This document shows positions 36,527-44,968 of a stretch of DNA of 64,000 bases, one piece after another. The stretch comes from Hahellaceae bacterium. GTDB taxonomy: Bacteria > Pseudomonadota > Gammaproteobacteria > Pseudomonadales > Oleiphilaceae. The stretch spans positions 310,001 to 374,000 of the forward strand of contig JACKOB010000003.1 in NCBI GenBank assembly GCA_024234575.1. The letters run 5' to 3'. Positions within the stretch are counted from its first letter, which is position 1; every line of letters starts with the position of its first letter. The notes beneath the pieces were generated by a model. It saw only the letters and a program-made list of their open reading frames with translations. It had not been told where the DNA came from and ran no database searches. The position numbers and the translations under genes were made by a program.

Positions 36527-38851
36527 TCAACTTAGGGGAAGCGCTTGTTTTCTGAATCCATAAATAATACCCAATCCATTCCCCATTTGTGCGGTTAATG
36601 TAAGTAGATTGCCATCTGTGGAAATAAAACCCTTTAGCACTAAATCTTTACCAAAAATATTGGTAAAGATAAGTTGAATCTGTTGTCCACTTTGGGTTAG
36701 TGCTGCTGTTGGCTCTGTGTCAGGATCTTGCTTGTTCTGAAGTTCAGAGACAGCTTTAGTACTCAGATTGATGTTTTTGTATTGCTGCTTAAGTGTGAGT
36801 GTGGCAAGTTGTGTTTCATCTATCAGGATAGACGAACCTGAGAGTGAGCTGAGTTCATCGCTGCTCTCATCGATAGAGAAAATATGACCCTGAAGATAGT
36901 ACTCATTGTCTGTGATGTTTGGGGTGGCGCCTGTTAATTCTATCGCATGGCTAAAGCCTTTGGTGCGATTGCTCAGATTGCTTGTGTAGGTTGCCATAAA
37001 CTCACCGTCAGCGCTGGCGGCCCCTAGCTGAGTAATTGTTCCAGACTGATCAAGTGCAATCCGACCAACTGATTTGTCTACCAGCTGCTTTTGATCAACA
37101 TCGTAGACATTTACGAGTGCATTACTAAGTCCGTAGATATTGTAATTACCCGAAGTAGTGCTTGTGCCACTTGCCTCGAACGCGATGTTTCGGCTGGTTG
37201 TCTGTGTTGAGTAATGCCCAGACAAAACGTCATTTGGCTGTGTTTCTGAAATCACACCAGAACTTACATCCCACCTTTTTGTGGATACAGATATCTGGTT
37301 AAGAGTGTCGCTGGTTGCCGAAATCCCTTGTTGAAGAGAAACAACGCCATAGCTCTTCTGATCGGTAATAGAAGATACATTAAAATCACCGCTGGGCGTC
37401 GACTTTAAGTGAATCATATAGTTAAAGTCTGCGCTGTTCTCCAGTACTTTCACCCTTTGATATTTATCGCTGCCTGTGTTTTCAAGTTCATAGGCGCGCC
37501 CGGTTACAACTGGAGCAGCTAAGAGAAAGTTTCTGTCGTTATCGGCAAAGAGACTAGAAAAATATGGGTTGGTTAGCCAGCCAACTGTTTGTGTAGAGTT
37601 TTTCCCCGTAATTGTTTGATAGGGTATATGCCCATAGCGAGTAACCCCATCCGTACTGAGGAATGAGCTGGATGGGTCTGAAGCTAGAGAGTTTATCTCA
37701 GTGCCAAGTAGCTTGTTTGTTTGATTGGAACCACTGGCTGGGATTGTCAGAGAACGTCGTGTAAATGGAATATCTCCAAAAAATGAGTATATGTTAATAG
37801 TGGTCAGGTACTCACCTTCTGACACGGCTGGGTACATCGTTGCCAGAGCGCCACCAGCGGATGTTCTTGTTGATTCTGATGCGGTTCGATTCGAAATCGT
37901 CGCCCCAGGAAACTCGCTGTCTGGGTCATCTGCACTGATGCCCATGCTAAAGAACACAGAGAGGTATTCATTAGATTTAGTGCTGAGATAGTCTTCGAAA
38001 TTTAATGTCTTGGAAATAGCGTTTACAAAGCCATCGTTAATTGCTTCATTTAGTACCATGTCAACGCCAGTATTAACGAAGTTCATAAAGTCGACTTGCT
38101 TAGATAAGAAATCTTTAGTGCTATCAATGTCTTTGTCTGCTGGCAGTGTCGTGTCAAATGACTGGGCACTGGCAACCAAACCTTGCCAAAGTGCTGATCT
38201 GGCCTCAAATTGGTTTGGGCAGCCTACTTCTTCTCCACAAGGAGTGTGGTTGGCTAGTGATAAGTTATTTTCGCGAATTGCAGTATAGAGGTTCTCGACT
38301 AGATAGGTTGAGATTACGTTGACTTTAATTGTTTGACTGTCATTAACGATTGGCGCCCATAAGATTTCACGGTTTTTAAGTTGGACGCGAATCATCAGGT
38401 CAATTCGTGCCGTGGGTACTTGGCGTTGAACAAAGTTAATGCTGTAGGTGCCATCTGCATTTTTCTTAACGGTATGCTCAATATTAACCGTGGGCGATGC
38501 AACGGCTGTTAAGAATTTATTGACTTGGACAACCTCAACGCTATGTGCATCGACCGTGCTTAACCCCCTAAAAGCATAAGCCTTGGTTGGTGTAAGTAAA
38601 TCGAATATATGATCTTGCCAGCTGGCAATCATTGCATCGGTAGCTTCAACTCGCACGACTATATCGTCAGTTTCGGTGCCTGTGGGCGGGGTGGCAGTGT
38701 CTGGATCAAAAGGCTGTGATGGTTCAGGTGGAAATGTCGGCGGTTGATTTTTTGCGCCATCTAGCGAGTCCCCCGATCCACTGCCGCTGCATCCGTTCAG
38801 TAGTAACAGACCCATAAAAAACATGATTAGTGTGATGACGCGTGTATTCAT
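36527..38851 (-). CDS. Large orphan lipoprotein of unknown function
   Basis: 774 residues. The N-terminus is a lipoprotein signal (LLLLNGCSGSGSG, lipidated Cys21) followed by a low-complexity Gly/Ser then Pro/Thr/Asp-rich linker to about residue 65. The rest is rich in Ser/Thr and beta-type sequence (for example SFFGDIPFTRRSLTIP) with no domain I recognise. It is probably an outer-membrane-anchored surface or periplasmic protein. A pair of Cys (TPCGEEVGCPN) could form a disulfide. It is monocistronic, with yfaZ-like 207 bp upstream on the same strand. Confidence 0.7.
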   Translation of the reverse strand: MNTRVITLIMFFMGLLLLNGCSGSGSGDSLDGAKNQPPTFPPEPSQPFDPDTATPPTGTETDDIVVRVEATDAMIASWQDHIFDLLTPTKAYAFRGLSTVDAHSVEVVQVNKFLTAVASPTVNIEHTVKKNADGTYSINFVQRQVPTARIDLMIRVQLKNREILWAPIVNDSQTIKVNVISTYLVENLYTAIRENNLSLANHTPCGEEVGCPNQFEARSALWQGLVASAQSFDTTLPADKDIDSTKDFLSKQVDFMNFVNTGVDMVLNEAINDGFVNAISKTLNFEDYLSTKSNEYLSVFFSMGISADDPDSEFPGATISNRTASESTRTSAGGALATMYPAVSEGEYLTTINIYSFFGDIPFTRRSLTIPASGSNQTNKLLGTEINSLASDPSSSFLSTDGVTRYGHIPYQTITGKNSTQTVGWLTNPYFSSLFADNDRNFLLAAPVVTGRAYELENTGSDKYQRVKVLENSADFNYMIHLKSTPSGDFNVSSITDQKSYGVVSLQQGISATSDTLNQISVSTKRWDVSSGVISETQPNDVLSGHYSTQTTSRNIAFEASGTSTTSGNYNIYGLSNALVNVYDVDQKQLVDKSVGRIALDQSGTITQLGAASADGEFMATYTSNLSNRTKGFSHAIELTGATPNITDNEYYLQGHIFSIDESSDELSSLSGSSILIDETQLATLTLKQQYKNINLSTKAVSELQNKQDPDTEPTAALTQSGQQIQLIFTNIFGKDLVLKGFISTDGNLLTLTAQMGNGLGIIYGFRKQALPLS

Positions 38852-39007
38852 TAAAACATCCTGAGTAATGAATCAATTGTAATGTGAGTATATGGAAGTT
38901 TATGTTATCAACAGGAAAAGCGAAAGTTAATGATGGCAGACAGTAAGCCTGTTTTGTGCGGAAGGTCTCGTTATCGTGCTTGGCTGCGTAATTAAAAGAA
39001 AACATGC

Positions 39008-39041
39008 GTGAGAGAGGGATGGGGGGTCAACCTGCTCTCAC
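39008..39041 (-). terminator. Possible stem-loop after the yfaZ-like gene
   Basis: CTCTCAC/GTGAGAG complementary 7-mers (39008-39014 and 39035-39041) enclose a 20-nt loop, followed in the minus direction by a T-rich stretch (GCATGTTTTCTTTT). Position 18 bp after the yfaZ-like stop suits a weak terminator. Confidence 0.4.
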
Positions 39042-39058
39042 AATTTGATAAGTAGCGT

Positions 39059-39628
39059 TTAAAAATTCATCCTTAAGCCTAAGAACAGGCCTGAGTCAGC
39101 GAGTCTGTCTTTAGCGTCATCAATAGCTACTTTTACATAGCGGTATCCGAGTTGAACATCTGCATTTTGTATAACACGATAACTGATGGCAGCGTCAAAC
39201 CATTTCATGTTTTCGGCATCACTAAAAGAAAGAATAGTTGGTGCGTAATGGAAAGAAGCTACCGCTGAAAGTCCTGGTACTTCAGGAATATTAACGTCGC
39301 CATAACCACCGATACCAATACCATATCCATCGATATCGCCCTCTTTATACCCCATGCCCCGAAAGCCAATTCCTGCTGTTGTCGGCAGGTTGCCGAGCAC
39401 GGTTTGTCCTTGCGCGTGGACATCAATATGATAGGAGTTTCTGTTATCTGTGTGGTACAGGTAGCCTGCAGCAAGATTTACTTTGGAAGAGTCTGGCGTA
39501 ACGGTGAGGCCGCCATAAACCGATTTATTGCTGATGGTAAAATCAACCTCAGCTGCACAAACACTGTTTGAAAGCCCCCCTATGAGGAGGATTGTTGCCG
39601 CGTGGAGGGAGATGCGTGTACGTTTCAT
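39059..39628 (-). CDS. YfaZ-family outer-membrane protein
   Basis: 189 residues with a signal peptide (cleavage near CAAEV), then a small predicted beta barrel of alternating strands ending in GLFLGLRMNF with a C-terminal Phe. The pattern GIGFRGMGYKEGDIDGYGIGIGGYGDV fits YfaZ. The family is thought to be porin-like with no defined substrate. It lies downstream of the ArsR-type gene on the same strand, 108 bp apart, so joint transcription is possible but not certain. Confidence 0.78.
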   Translation of the reverse strand: MKRTRISLHAATILLIGGLSNSVCAAEVDFTISNKSVYGGLTVTPDSSKVNLAAGYLYHTDNRNSYHIDVHAQGQTVLGNLPTTAGIGFRGMGYKEGDIDGYGIGIGGYGDVNIPEVPGLSAVASFHYAPTILSFSDAENMKWFDAAISYRVIQNADVQLGYRYVKVAIDDAKDRLADSGLFLGLRMNF

Positions 39629-39736
39629 TTGAGTCCTTGGGTGGATTGTCTACTAAACAAGAAGCCGCGTATGTTACCTGCAGGTGATGAAGAGGTAAAG
39701 TGGTGTGGACCGTTGTAGATTGAGCCTGCGTCATGT

Positions 39737-40063
39737 TTAGCGGAAGGTGCTGGAGAGCGCTTGTAGCTCGTGACTAATTCCGTCGCAGACAATATTACAC
39801 AGATCGAAAATAAAGGGCGCGCCAATTGTAAAGTAGGCCAGATTGCTTTCCTGTCTTCTTTTAACTAACCCTGCAGCCTTTAGCACTGCCAGGTGTTTGG
39901 AGACGTTGGGCTGGCTTGTGCCAGTATCTTTTACTAATTCGGTAACGGTTTTTTCACCTGCCTGCAGCGCGTGCAATATCTTTAATCGCATAGGATCACC
40001 TAGCAGTTTGAATCTGTAGGCGACTAACTCCAGCGCTTCAATCGAGAGTTCTTTTTTTTGCAT
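39737..40063 (-). CDS. ArsR-family transcriptional repressor
   Basis: 108-residue winged-helix protein. The recognition helix is TSQPNVSKHLAVLKAAGLVKRR, and FKLLGDPMRLKILHAL is the family's N-terminal block. It has only two Cys, Cys89 and Cys93, in a CX3C near the C-terminal helix; the alpha-3 CxC metal motif of ArsR/SmtB is missing. Divergent pairing with a small DUF2892 gene recalls YgaV-YgaP and BigR/SqrR sulfide or persulfide sensing systems, but the cysteine layout differs from two-cysteine SqrR. Ligand unknown. Confidence 0.85.
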   Translation of the reverse strand: MQKKELSIEALELVAYRFKLLGDPMRLKILHALQAGEKTVTELVKDTGTSQPNVSKHLAVLKAAGLVKRRQESNLAYFTIGAPFIFDLCNIVCDGISHELQALSSTFR

Positions 40064-40130
40064 CAGTTATGATCCTCTATCTTAAGCAGACTCTTAGCGC
40101 AGTATAACGATTAGTTTTACATTTGAGTAG

Positions 40131-40159
40131 TTGACAATATAGCTATATGGTAATATAAC
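40131..40159 (+). promoter_or_regulatory. Near-consensus sigma-70 promoter for the DUF2892 gene
   Basis: TTGACA (40131-40136), a 17-bp spacer, then TATAAC (40154-40159). A perfect -35 and a near-perfect -10 at ideal spacing, pointing to the DUF2892 gene 123 bp downstream. Such a strong promoter suits a repressed gene. Confidence 0.8.
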
Positions 40160-40166
40160 AATATTA
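40137..40166. promoter_or_regulatory. Palindromic operator candidates for the ArsR-type repressor
   Basis: ATATAGCTATAT (40137-40148) is a perfect 12-bp palindrome filling most of the promoter spacer. TAATAT-AACA-ATATTA (40151-40166) is a second inverted repeat over the -10. ArsR-family operators are commonly A/T-rich palindromes in this position, so binding here would block RNA polymerase. Confidence 0.65.
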
Positions 40167-40282
40167 AGTTGGAATAAGTATATAGCTGATTGTTTGGGAG
40201 AAGTGTAAAAGTGAGCATTAGCCCGGCATCTTGATTCCTCAATGATTGAAACAAAAATCGCAGTCGACAAAGGAGAAGTAAC

Positions 40283-40486
40283 ATGACTATTAATGAAGGC
40301 CTTAGATTAATGGCAGGTGTTTTTGTGCTGTTAACAGTATTGCTAGGATATTTTGTGCACGAGTACTGGTTTTTCTTTACCGGATTCGTAGCGTTAAACC
40401 TGATTCAGTCGGCGTTTACGAAGTGGTGCCCTGCTATATGGATGTTGAGTAAACTTGGCTTCAAGAAAGAACAGGTCATCTCCTGA
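40283..40486 (+). CDS. DUF2892 small membrane protein (YgaP-like membrane domain)
   Basis: 67 residues with two hydrophobic helices (about 8-24 and 29-43) and the conserved NLIQSAFTKWCPAIWMLSKLG, including a Cys-Pro. This equals the membrane part of YgaP without its rhodanese domain. AAAGGAGAAG precedes the ATG. It is divergent from the ArsR-type gene, with a strong operator-overlapped promoter, so it is probably the main target of that repressor. It likely contributes to sulfur or persulfide handling (inference from YgaP). Confidence 0.8.
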   Translation: MTINEGLRLMAGVFVLLTVLLGYFVHEYWFFFTGFVALNLIQSAFTKWCPAIWMLSKLGFKKEQVIS

Positions 40487-40502
40487 TTAAGGCAAGACGG
40501 AT

Positions 40503-41237
40503 TCACTGATTGTACTTGTCGTCAGGGTGTCGCTGAGAAGCTTTTTCAATAGCATGGATGATTGCCGTGTCATTCTGGACTGACCAAACCACGTTATACT
40601 CGTACAGGTGGATGCCGTATTTTTTATCAGTGTCCCTGTGGTACGCGGGTCTGGGATCCAAGGCGAGAGTGCTTTCAATAAGTTGTTTTAAGTCTGGATG
40701 GTTTTTAATTTCCATCTCAAGCTTCTTTAAGGCGAATGCATGCCATTCTACAGTTAGCTTTCTTTCAGGGGCCGTCGCCGCAAACCCTCCTAGCGCATCC
40801 GGAATGGCATCCACATAGGGTAGGTATGGTTTGATATCGACAATGGGGGTGCCATCAACAAGATCGGCCCCCTCAACGATGACGCAAACCCCTTCTTTCG
40901 ACTGTTTTATTTCGATTAGTTTAACGACAGACAGGCCGAGACCGTTTGGACGAAAAGGTGAACGCGTGGCAAATACCCCGCGCTTTTCATTACCCCCAAG
41001 CCTGGGAGGGCGGACGGTTGATTTCCAATCACTACGCAAATTTTGATGGAAGATAAATTCTACCCAGATATGGCTGTAGTCTTCTAATCCGCGGAAAGCC
41101 TCAGCGCAATGATAAGGTGGAATCATCTTGATCGTGGCCAGGTTACTCGTAAGTCCGCTTTGCCGAGGTATACCAAATTTTTCTTTATAGCCACTTTGCA
41201 AGATGCCAATCGGTGATAGTGTATAAGTTGTGTTCAT
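40503..41237 (-). CDS. trmO: tRNA N6-threonylcarbamoyladenosine methyltransferase TrmO
   Basis: 244 residues of the TsaA/YaeB family: N-terminal SPIGILQSGYKEKFGIPRQ, LEDYSHIWVEFIFHQN, and ATRSPFRPNGLGLSVVKL. TrmO methylates t6A37 in certain tRNAs using SAM and has a characteristic beta-barrel SAM site. The C-terminal tail (RHPDDKYNQ) is variable. It converges on the DUF2892 gene with 16 bp between and follows the orphan envelope gene by 51 bp. Confidence 0.92.
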   Translation of the reverse strand: MNTTYTLSPIGILQSGYKEKFGIPRQSGLTSNLATIKMIPPYHCAEAFRGLEDYSHIWVEFIFHQNLRSDWKSTVRPPRLGGNEKRGVFATRSPFRPNGLGLSVVKLIEIKQSKEGVCVIVEGADLVDGTPIVDIKPYLPYVDAIPDALGGFAATAPERKLTVEWHAFALKKLEMEIKNHPDLKQLIESTLALDPRPAYHRDTDKKYGIHLYEYNVVWSVQNDTAIIHAIEKASQRHPDDKYNQ

Positions 41238-41288
41238 GTGCTGTCGCTGACCTTGTGGGATAGGAGTGCTGAAGTGATAACCCGCCCT

Positions 41289-42395
41289 TTATTTTTTTGA
41301 GAAAAGAATTTCCAGTTTAACGGTGATAGATGGGTTCGTTTTGTAATTATCATCGTCTGGAAATGTTAAGGCTGGAATGATTTCGTAAAACAGCCAGTTG
41401 CGGTAAAGCTTTTGCCTGTACGTTGCTTCAAGGTAGTATTCTACCGGTCTGGACTTGGGCTTTGATTCGCTCAGAAGACCGGCGCGGTAGCGCACCACTC
41501 TTTTTTGATCCCAGGTGTGGTATAGGTTGACTGTTTCTGAAAACTCAAACTTGTCCTCTTCTTCTGTCCAGCGAATTTCCGCCGTGTTTCGAAAAAAAAG
41601 CGCACTGGTCAACTGCTTGTCGAAATTGTTCACGATATTGGCGCCAACACCATCGCTTTGATACCAGTAAGCGCTGGCTAACACCTCTGTGCTCCATCCA
41701 TCTGCGAGTTGCCACTCTTTTGCAGCTTTTGTTCGTACGAATGGATCTGGTGGCCAACGAATTTTCACACCCAGATCGTTTGTCAGTACCCAGCCGTCGG
41801 CAAGGTCTGAAATGAGTCGAAACGCGCCGGTGGCGTTTTCACGCTCAGTGTTTGCGCCACCAATAATGTTTTCTGCAGCTTTATCAGCCAGCGATTTACC
41901 ATCATCCGGGTCACTTTCAAGTACGAATCGGTATTTGCTCTTGGTGAGTGGCAGGTTCAGTTTGAACTTTATATCTGGGCTCGTATCCCATGACCCTGAT
42001 TTTGCAAATGTAGGGCCAATACGAAGTCGCAAAAAACTGGCGTTGGAGTGAATTTGACTCTGCTTCCCTGCGAAGAATGCGTCAAGTTCGCCTCCTGTGG
42101 CAGAAATCTTTTCAGACCAATCGTTACGAATATCTAACAGCCAAAGTATTTTTTCTTCAGTAAAGTCGATATCCACCGGGTCTATTTTATCCTGGTCATA
42201 GACAATACTTTCAATCGAAGCGTGCTGTTTTGGTGGAGGAATAGGGTGTTGAAATGGCTCGGCATAAGCAAGCACTGACAAAGCAGTGGAGCTTTCCGAA
42301 GTTTCGCCAATAACCGTGGAAGGTGCAAGAAGACACATTATTAATGCGATCTGACCTATGATTCGCTCGCGTAGGCGTACTTCTTGAAGAATCAT
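41289..42395 (-). CDS. Exported protein of unknown function, probable outer-membrane beta barrel
   Basis: 368 residues. The signal peptide is about 1-30 (IGQIALIMCLLAPSTVIGE), and the mature protein has regularly spaced amphipathic strands (YRFVLESDPD, YYLEATYRQKLY, LFYEIIPALTFP) and ends in LEILFSKK. This resembles an outer-membrane barrel, but I cannot name a family. It starts 9 bp after lrgB and is likely co-transcribed with cidA-lrgB. No Shine-Dalgarno sequence is obvious, which suggests coupling to lrgB translation. Confidence 0.65.
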   Translation of the reverse strand: MILQEVRLRERIIGQIALIMCLLAPSTVIGETSESSTALSVLAYAEPFQHPIPPPKQHASIESIVYDQDKIDPVDIDFTEEKILWLLDIRNDWSEKISATGGELDAFFAGKQSQIHSNASFLRLRIGPTFAKSGSWDTSPDIKFKLNLPLTKSKYRFVLESDPDDGKSLADKAAENIIGGANTERENATGAFRLISDLADGWVLTNDLGVKIRWPPDPFVRTKAAKEWQLADGWSTEVLASAYWYQSDGVGANIVNNFDKQLTSALFFRNTAEIRWTEEEDKFEFSETVNLYHTWDQKRVVRYRAGLLSESKPKSRPVEYYLEATYRQKLYRNWLFYEIIPALTFPDDDNYKTNPSITVKLEILFSKK

Positions 42396-42404
42396 ACAGT
42401 TAAT

Positions 42405-43130
42405 TTACAGCCTCATTAGCAGTGCGATATAGGGAAGTATGGTTGAGATATAGACCCCCATCAAGCCCATTCCTAACGCAGAAAAGGCACCAGTCTCGTT
42501 GCTGATCTCAAACGCGCGCGTGGTTGCGATACCGTGGCCGGTCATACCCATGGCTAGACCTTGAATCTTAGGGCTGTTGATATTCATCAGGCGAAACGTT
42601 GGCGTCGCGATAACGGCAACTATGATGCCTGTAACTATTACCAGTGCCGCCGCCAGTGAGGGGTAGCCTCCGATAGACTCTGCAACACCAATCGCAAAAG
42701 GTGTGGTAATCGATTTAGGTGCTATGGATAGTAAGACCGGCGTGGATGCGCCCACTGACCATGCCAGAAATACAGCGACGCCGCTGCTAATGGTGCCGCA
42801 TACGACGATGCAAAATGCAATTGGTGCCACATTTGACTTTATCATCGAAAAATTCTGATAGAGCGGGTAAGCCAAAGCCACGGTGGCTGTCCCCAATAGC
42901 GTATTGAGAATGTCTACCCCCTGTAAATAGCTCGCCAGGTCCAGCTCAAGTAACAGGATACTGCCAATAACGAAGACTATACCCGTCACAACGGGCTGCA
43001 GTATCGATATTTGCCCGGTCTTTCGGTAAATAAATATCCCCAGCAAGTAGGCTGCCAGTGTCAATGACAGGCTAAATAGTGGAGTAGTTGTAAGAGTGGT
43101 TAATAGTGATGCTTGCGACGTGGCAATCAT
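42405..43130 (-). CDS. LrgB/CidB-family membrane protein
   Basis: 241 residues, about seven to eight membrane helices, with the LrgB motifs PKSITTPFAIGVAESIGG and MGMTGHGIATTRAFE. LrgB/CidB works with LrgA/CidA; in staphylococci they modulate murein hydrolase export and lysis, while plastid and some bacterial members transport pyruvate or glycolate-type acids. It overlaps the cidA-type gene by 4 bp (ATGA), so the two subunits are coupled. Confidence 0.9.
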   Translation of the reverse strand: MIATSQASLLTTLTTTPLFSLSLTLAAYLLGIFIYRKTGQISILQPVVTGIVFVIGSILLLELDLASYLQGVDILNTLLGTATVALAYPLYQNFSMIKSNVAPIAFCIVVCGTISSGVAVFLAWSVGASTPVLLSIAPKSITTPFAIGVAESIGGYPSLAAALVIVTGIIVAVIATPTFRLMNINSPKIQGLAMGMTGHGIATTRAFEISNETGAFSALGMGLMGVYISTILPYIALLMRL

Positions 43131-43477
43131 GATGATCGCAGTACCTTTTTTAGCACTAGCAGGCTGAACACGAACCCTATAAACGTGCCCGCAATAAGTG
43201 CGACGCCTATAGATAATCCATAGGCTTTCACTTCTGCGAGGTAAGCCAGGATCCCGACGCCAGCCGGGATAAAAAATAGCGGCAAATGGCTGATCAGCGT
43301 TTGGCAGGTTGTTTTTAGATTTTCGTTCGCAGGCGTTAGTGCAAGATAGGTTAATAGCATGAGCATGCCGATGATGGCCCCAGGAACAGGTAAGTTTAAA
43401 TAAGTCTTAACTACTTCGCCTGACAGCTGGAAAAAAAATAATAAAAATAAATAGAGCAATGGCATTCGCCACCTCAT
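43127..43477 (-). CDS. CidA/LrgA-family holin-like protein
   Basis: 116-residue protein with four hydrophobic helices and the family block LNLPVPGAIIGMLMLLTYL followed by HLPLFFIPAGVGIL. It is the small partner of the LrgB-type protein encoded immediately downstream (4-bp overlap). The start shown is the ATG giving MRWRMPLLYLF; a second ATG four codons on is possible. No LysR-type regulator gene (cidR) is adjacent. Confidence 0.88.
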   Translation of the reverse strand: MRWRMPLLYLFLLFFFQLSGEVVKTYLNLPVPGAIIGMLMLLTYLALTPANENLKTTCQTLISHLPLFFIPAGVGILAYLAEVKAYGLSIGVALIAGTFIGFVFSLLVLKKVLRSS

Positions 43478-43563
43478 TTTCTGTATTCAGGGCGATGGTT
43501 TTGGCTTTTCTTACAAGGCAGCTGTCACTATGACCATTGTGGGTATGTTCTTTAAAACCGAAT

Positions 43564-44055
43564 TCAGGCTGCCTTGCCGGTAATATGTAACGAACAGCGA
43601 ATGGCTGCCGCCTGTTCTTCCAATATAGATTGTCGTGTCTTGAACCCGAAAAAACCGGAAATATGCAAGGCAATTCGCCATGCTGAGGTAAACAAATCGC
43701 CCTTTTTTCGGGGGATAAGATGTATATGGGCATGCGGAATGGTTTGGTTGGCAGCTTTGCCATCATTCACCAACAGGTTTGTCCCGTCATTGCCAAAGCC
43801 AGCTTCGCGTTGCGCTTCAATGATATAGTTAGCAATTTTAAACAGGTGCCCTTGAGTCGCTTGTTCGAGCTGCTCAAGGCGCTCGGCATGCCCTTTGGGA
43901 ATGACCAGTACGTGCCCTTCACCTAACGGGAAAATATCCATAAATGCTTTACAGATATCGTCTTCGTACACGGTGACTGAGCTTTCCTCACCTTGGTTGA
44001 TCTTGCAGAACAGACAGTCAGGTTGGTGTGTAAGTGCTGAGCGTGTTGGTTTCAT
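43564..44055 (-). CDS. HIT-family nucleotide hydrolase/transferase
   Basis: 163 residues. The histidine triad is [13 protein letters not shown] with His108, His110 and His112; an N-terminal CLFC (Cys14, Cys17) suggests a zinc site as in many bacterial HIT proteins. It hydrolyses nucleoside phosphoramidates or dinucleotides (family knowledge). The C-terminal extension of about 40 residues is longer than in the shortest members. Its start overlaps the stop of yacG (ATGA), so it is the last of a coaE-yacG-HIT coupled set. Confidence 0.88.
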   Translation of the reverse strand: MKPTRSALTHQPDCLFCKINQGEESSVTVYEDDICKAFMDIFPLGEGHVLVIPKGHAERLEQLEQATQGHLFKIANYIIEAQREAGFGNDGTNLLVNDGKAANQTIPHAHIHLIPRKKGDLFTSAWRIALHISGFFGFKTRQSILEEQAAAIRCSLHITGKAA

Positions 44056-44336
44056 TGTATCCAGCCTTTATGTGGTTCGCTGTTGCTATGATCACTGTCG
44101 CCATCTTCCTGATCGGCAAGAAGACGTTCCATTTCTTCCAGTTCATACTCATCCATTGCCGCTGACGGTGCTTGCGGAATACGAAAAGACTCTGTCGCCC
44201 ACTCTCCTAAGTCAATTAGCTGGCAGCGCTGACTGCAAAACGGTCTAAAAGTGTTTTTCTCGATCCATTCCACTGCAACTCTGCAAGTAGGGCAGTCAAC
44301 CGAGAGGGGGGAAGTGCTTTTGGTTAGGTCTGTCAT
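44052..44336 (-). CDS. yacG: Zinc-binding DNA gyrase inhibitor YacG
   Basis: 94 residues. The zinc site is C15-x2-C18 and C34-x3-C38 (DCPTC, FCSQRC), followed by the conserved [15 protein letters not shown]. YacG binds GyrB and blocks DNA binding in Escherichia coli. The acidic C-terminus is variable. It overlaps the end of coaE by 41 bp and the HIT gene by 4 bp; no shorter in-frame start exists before the first Cys, so the long overlap is real. Confidence 0.92.
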   Translation of the reverse strand: MTDLTKSTSPLSVDCPTCRVAVEWIEKNTFRPFCSQRCQLIDLGEWATESFRIPQAPSAAMDEYELEEMERLLADQEDGDSDHSNSEPHKGWIQ

Positions 44337-44967
44337 GCGAGGCTGAGTAATCCAGGTAGCGTTGGTGGTATTTATCGACTTGTGTTTTTAGGGCACTGAT
44401 GTCGTTTGAGTTGTCGATAATATCATCTGCGTTGTCCAGTTTAAATTGCCGCGGTGCCTGAGATGCGATTATTGCTTTAATTTGTTCGGCGGTGTTGTCG
44501 TCCCGTGCACTGGCACGCGCTATTTGACAGGCTTCGGGAACATCAATCAGTAAAATGCGATGACACAATTGGTGCTGGTTTGTTTCGAGAAGAAGCGGTG
44601 ACGACAGAATCACGTATGGGGACTGAGCCATGTTTAACTGGCTGATGATCTCTTCACGAATGACAGGGTGCAGTAGCTGTTCAAGCCAGGTTTTTTGCTC
44701 AGGCTGACTGAAAATGATCTGTCGAAGTTTGGCCCGGTCGAGCGCCCCATTGTCTTGCAGAATGTCTTTTCCAATATGCCTGGCGATCTCCTTAAGAGCT
44801 GCGCTGCCTGGTTCGACGACTTCACGTGCCACCACATCTGCATCGACCACCGCCACACCATGGGTCTGGAACAGGTCACTCGCCGCTGTTTTACCGCTGC
44901 CGATACCCCCGGTTAGCCCGATGATATAGTTGCTAACGGCGGGCGCTACTAAGTGTTCCTTTTGCAT
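44296..44967 (-). CDS. coaE: Dephospho-CoA kinase CoaE
   Basis: 223 residues with P-loop [11 protein letters not shown] (17-27) and the family motifs [12 protein letters not shown] and SPLLLETNQ. It phosphorylates dephospho-CoA, the last step in coenzyme A synthesis. It starts 1 bp after pilD, the classical pilBCD-coaE-yacG order of Pseudomonas and relatives. The N-terminus has about 10 extra residues before the P-loop region compared with short members. Confidence 0.95.
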   Translation of the reverse strand: MQKEHLVAPAVSNYIIGLTGGIGSGKTAASDLFQTHGVAVVDADVVAREVVEPGSAALKEIARHIGKDILQDNGALDRAKLRQIIFSQPEQKTWLEQLLHPVIREEIISQLNMAQSPYVILSSPLLLETNQHQLCHRILLIDVPEACQIARASARDDNTAEQIKAIIASQAPRQFKLDNADDIIDNSNDISALKTQVDKYHQRYLDYSASHDRPNQKHFPPLG

Positions 44968-44968
44968 G

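Noticed and set aside
43407..43766. 119-codon minus-strand frame across the HIT/cidA junction
   Set aside because: It overlaps the histidine triad gene in another frame and has no family pattern.
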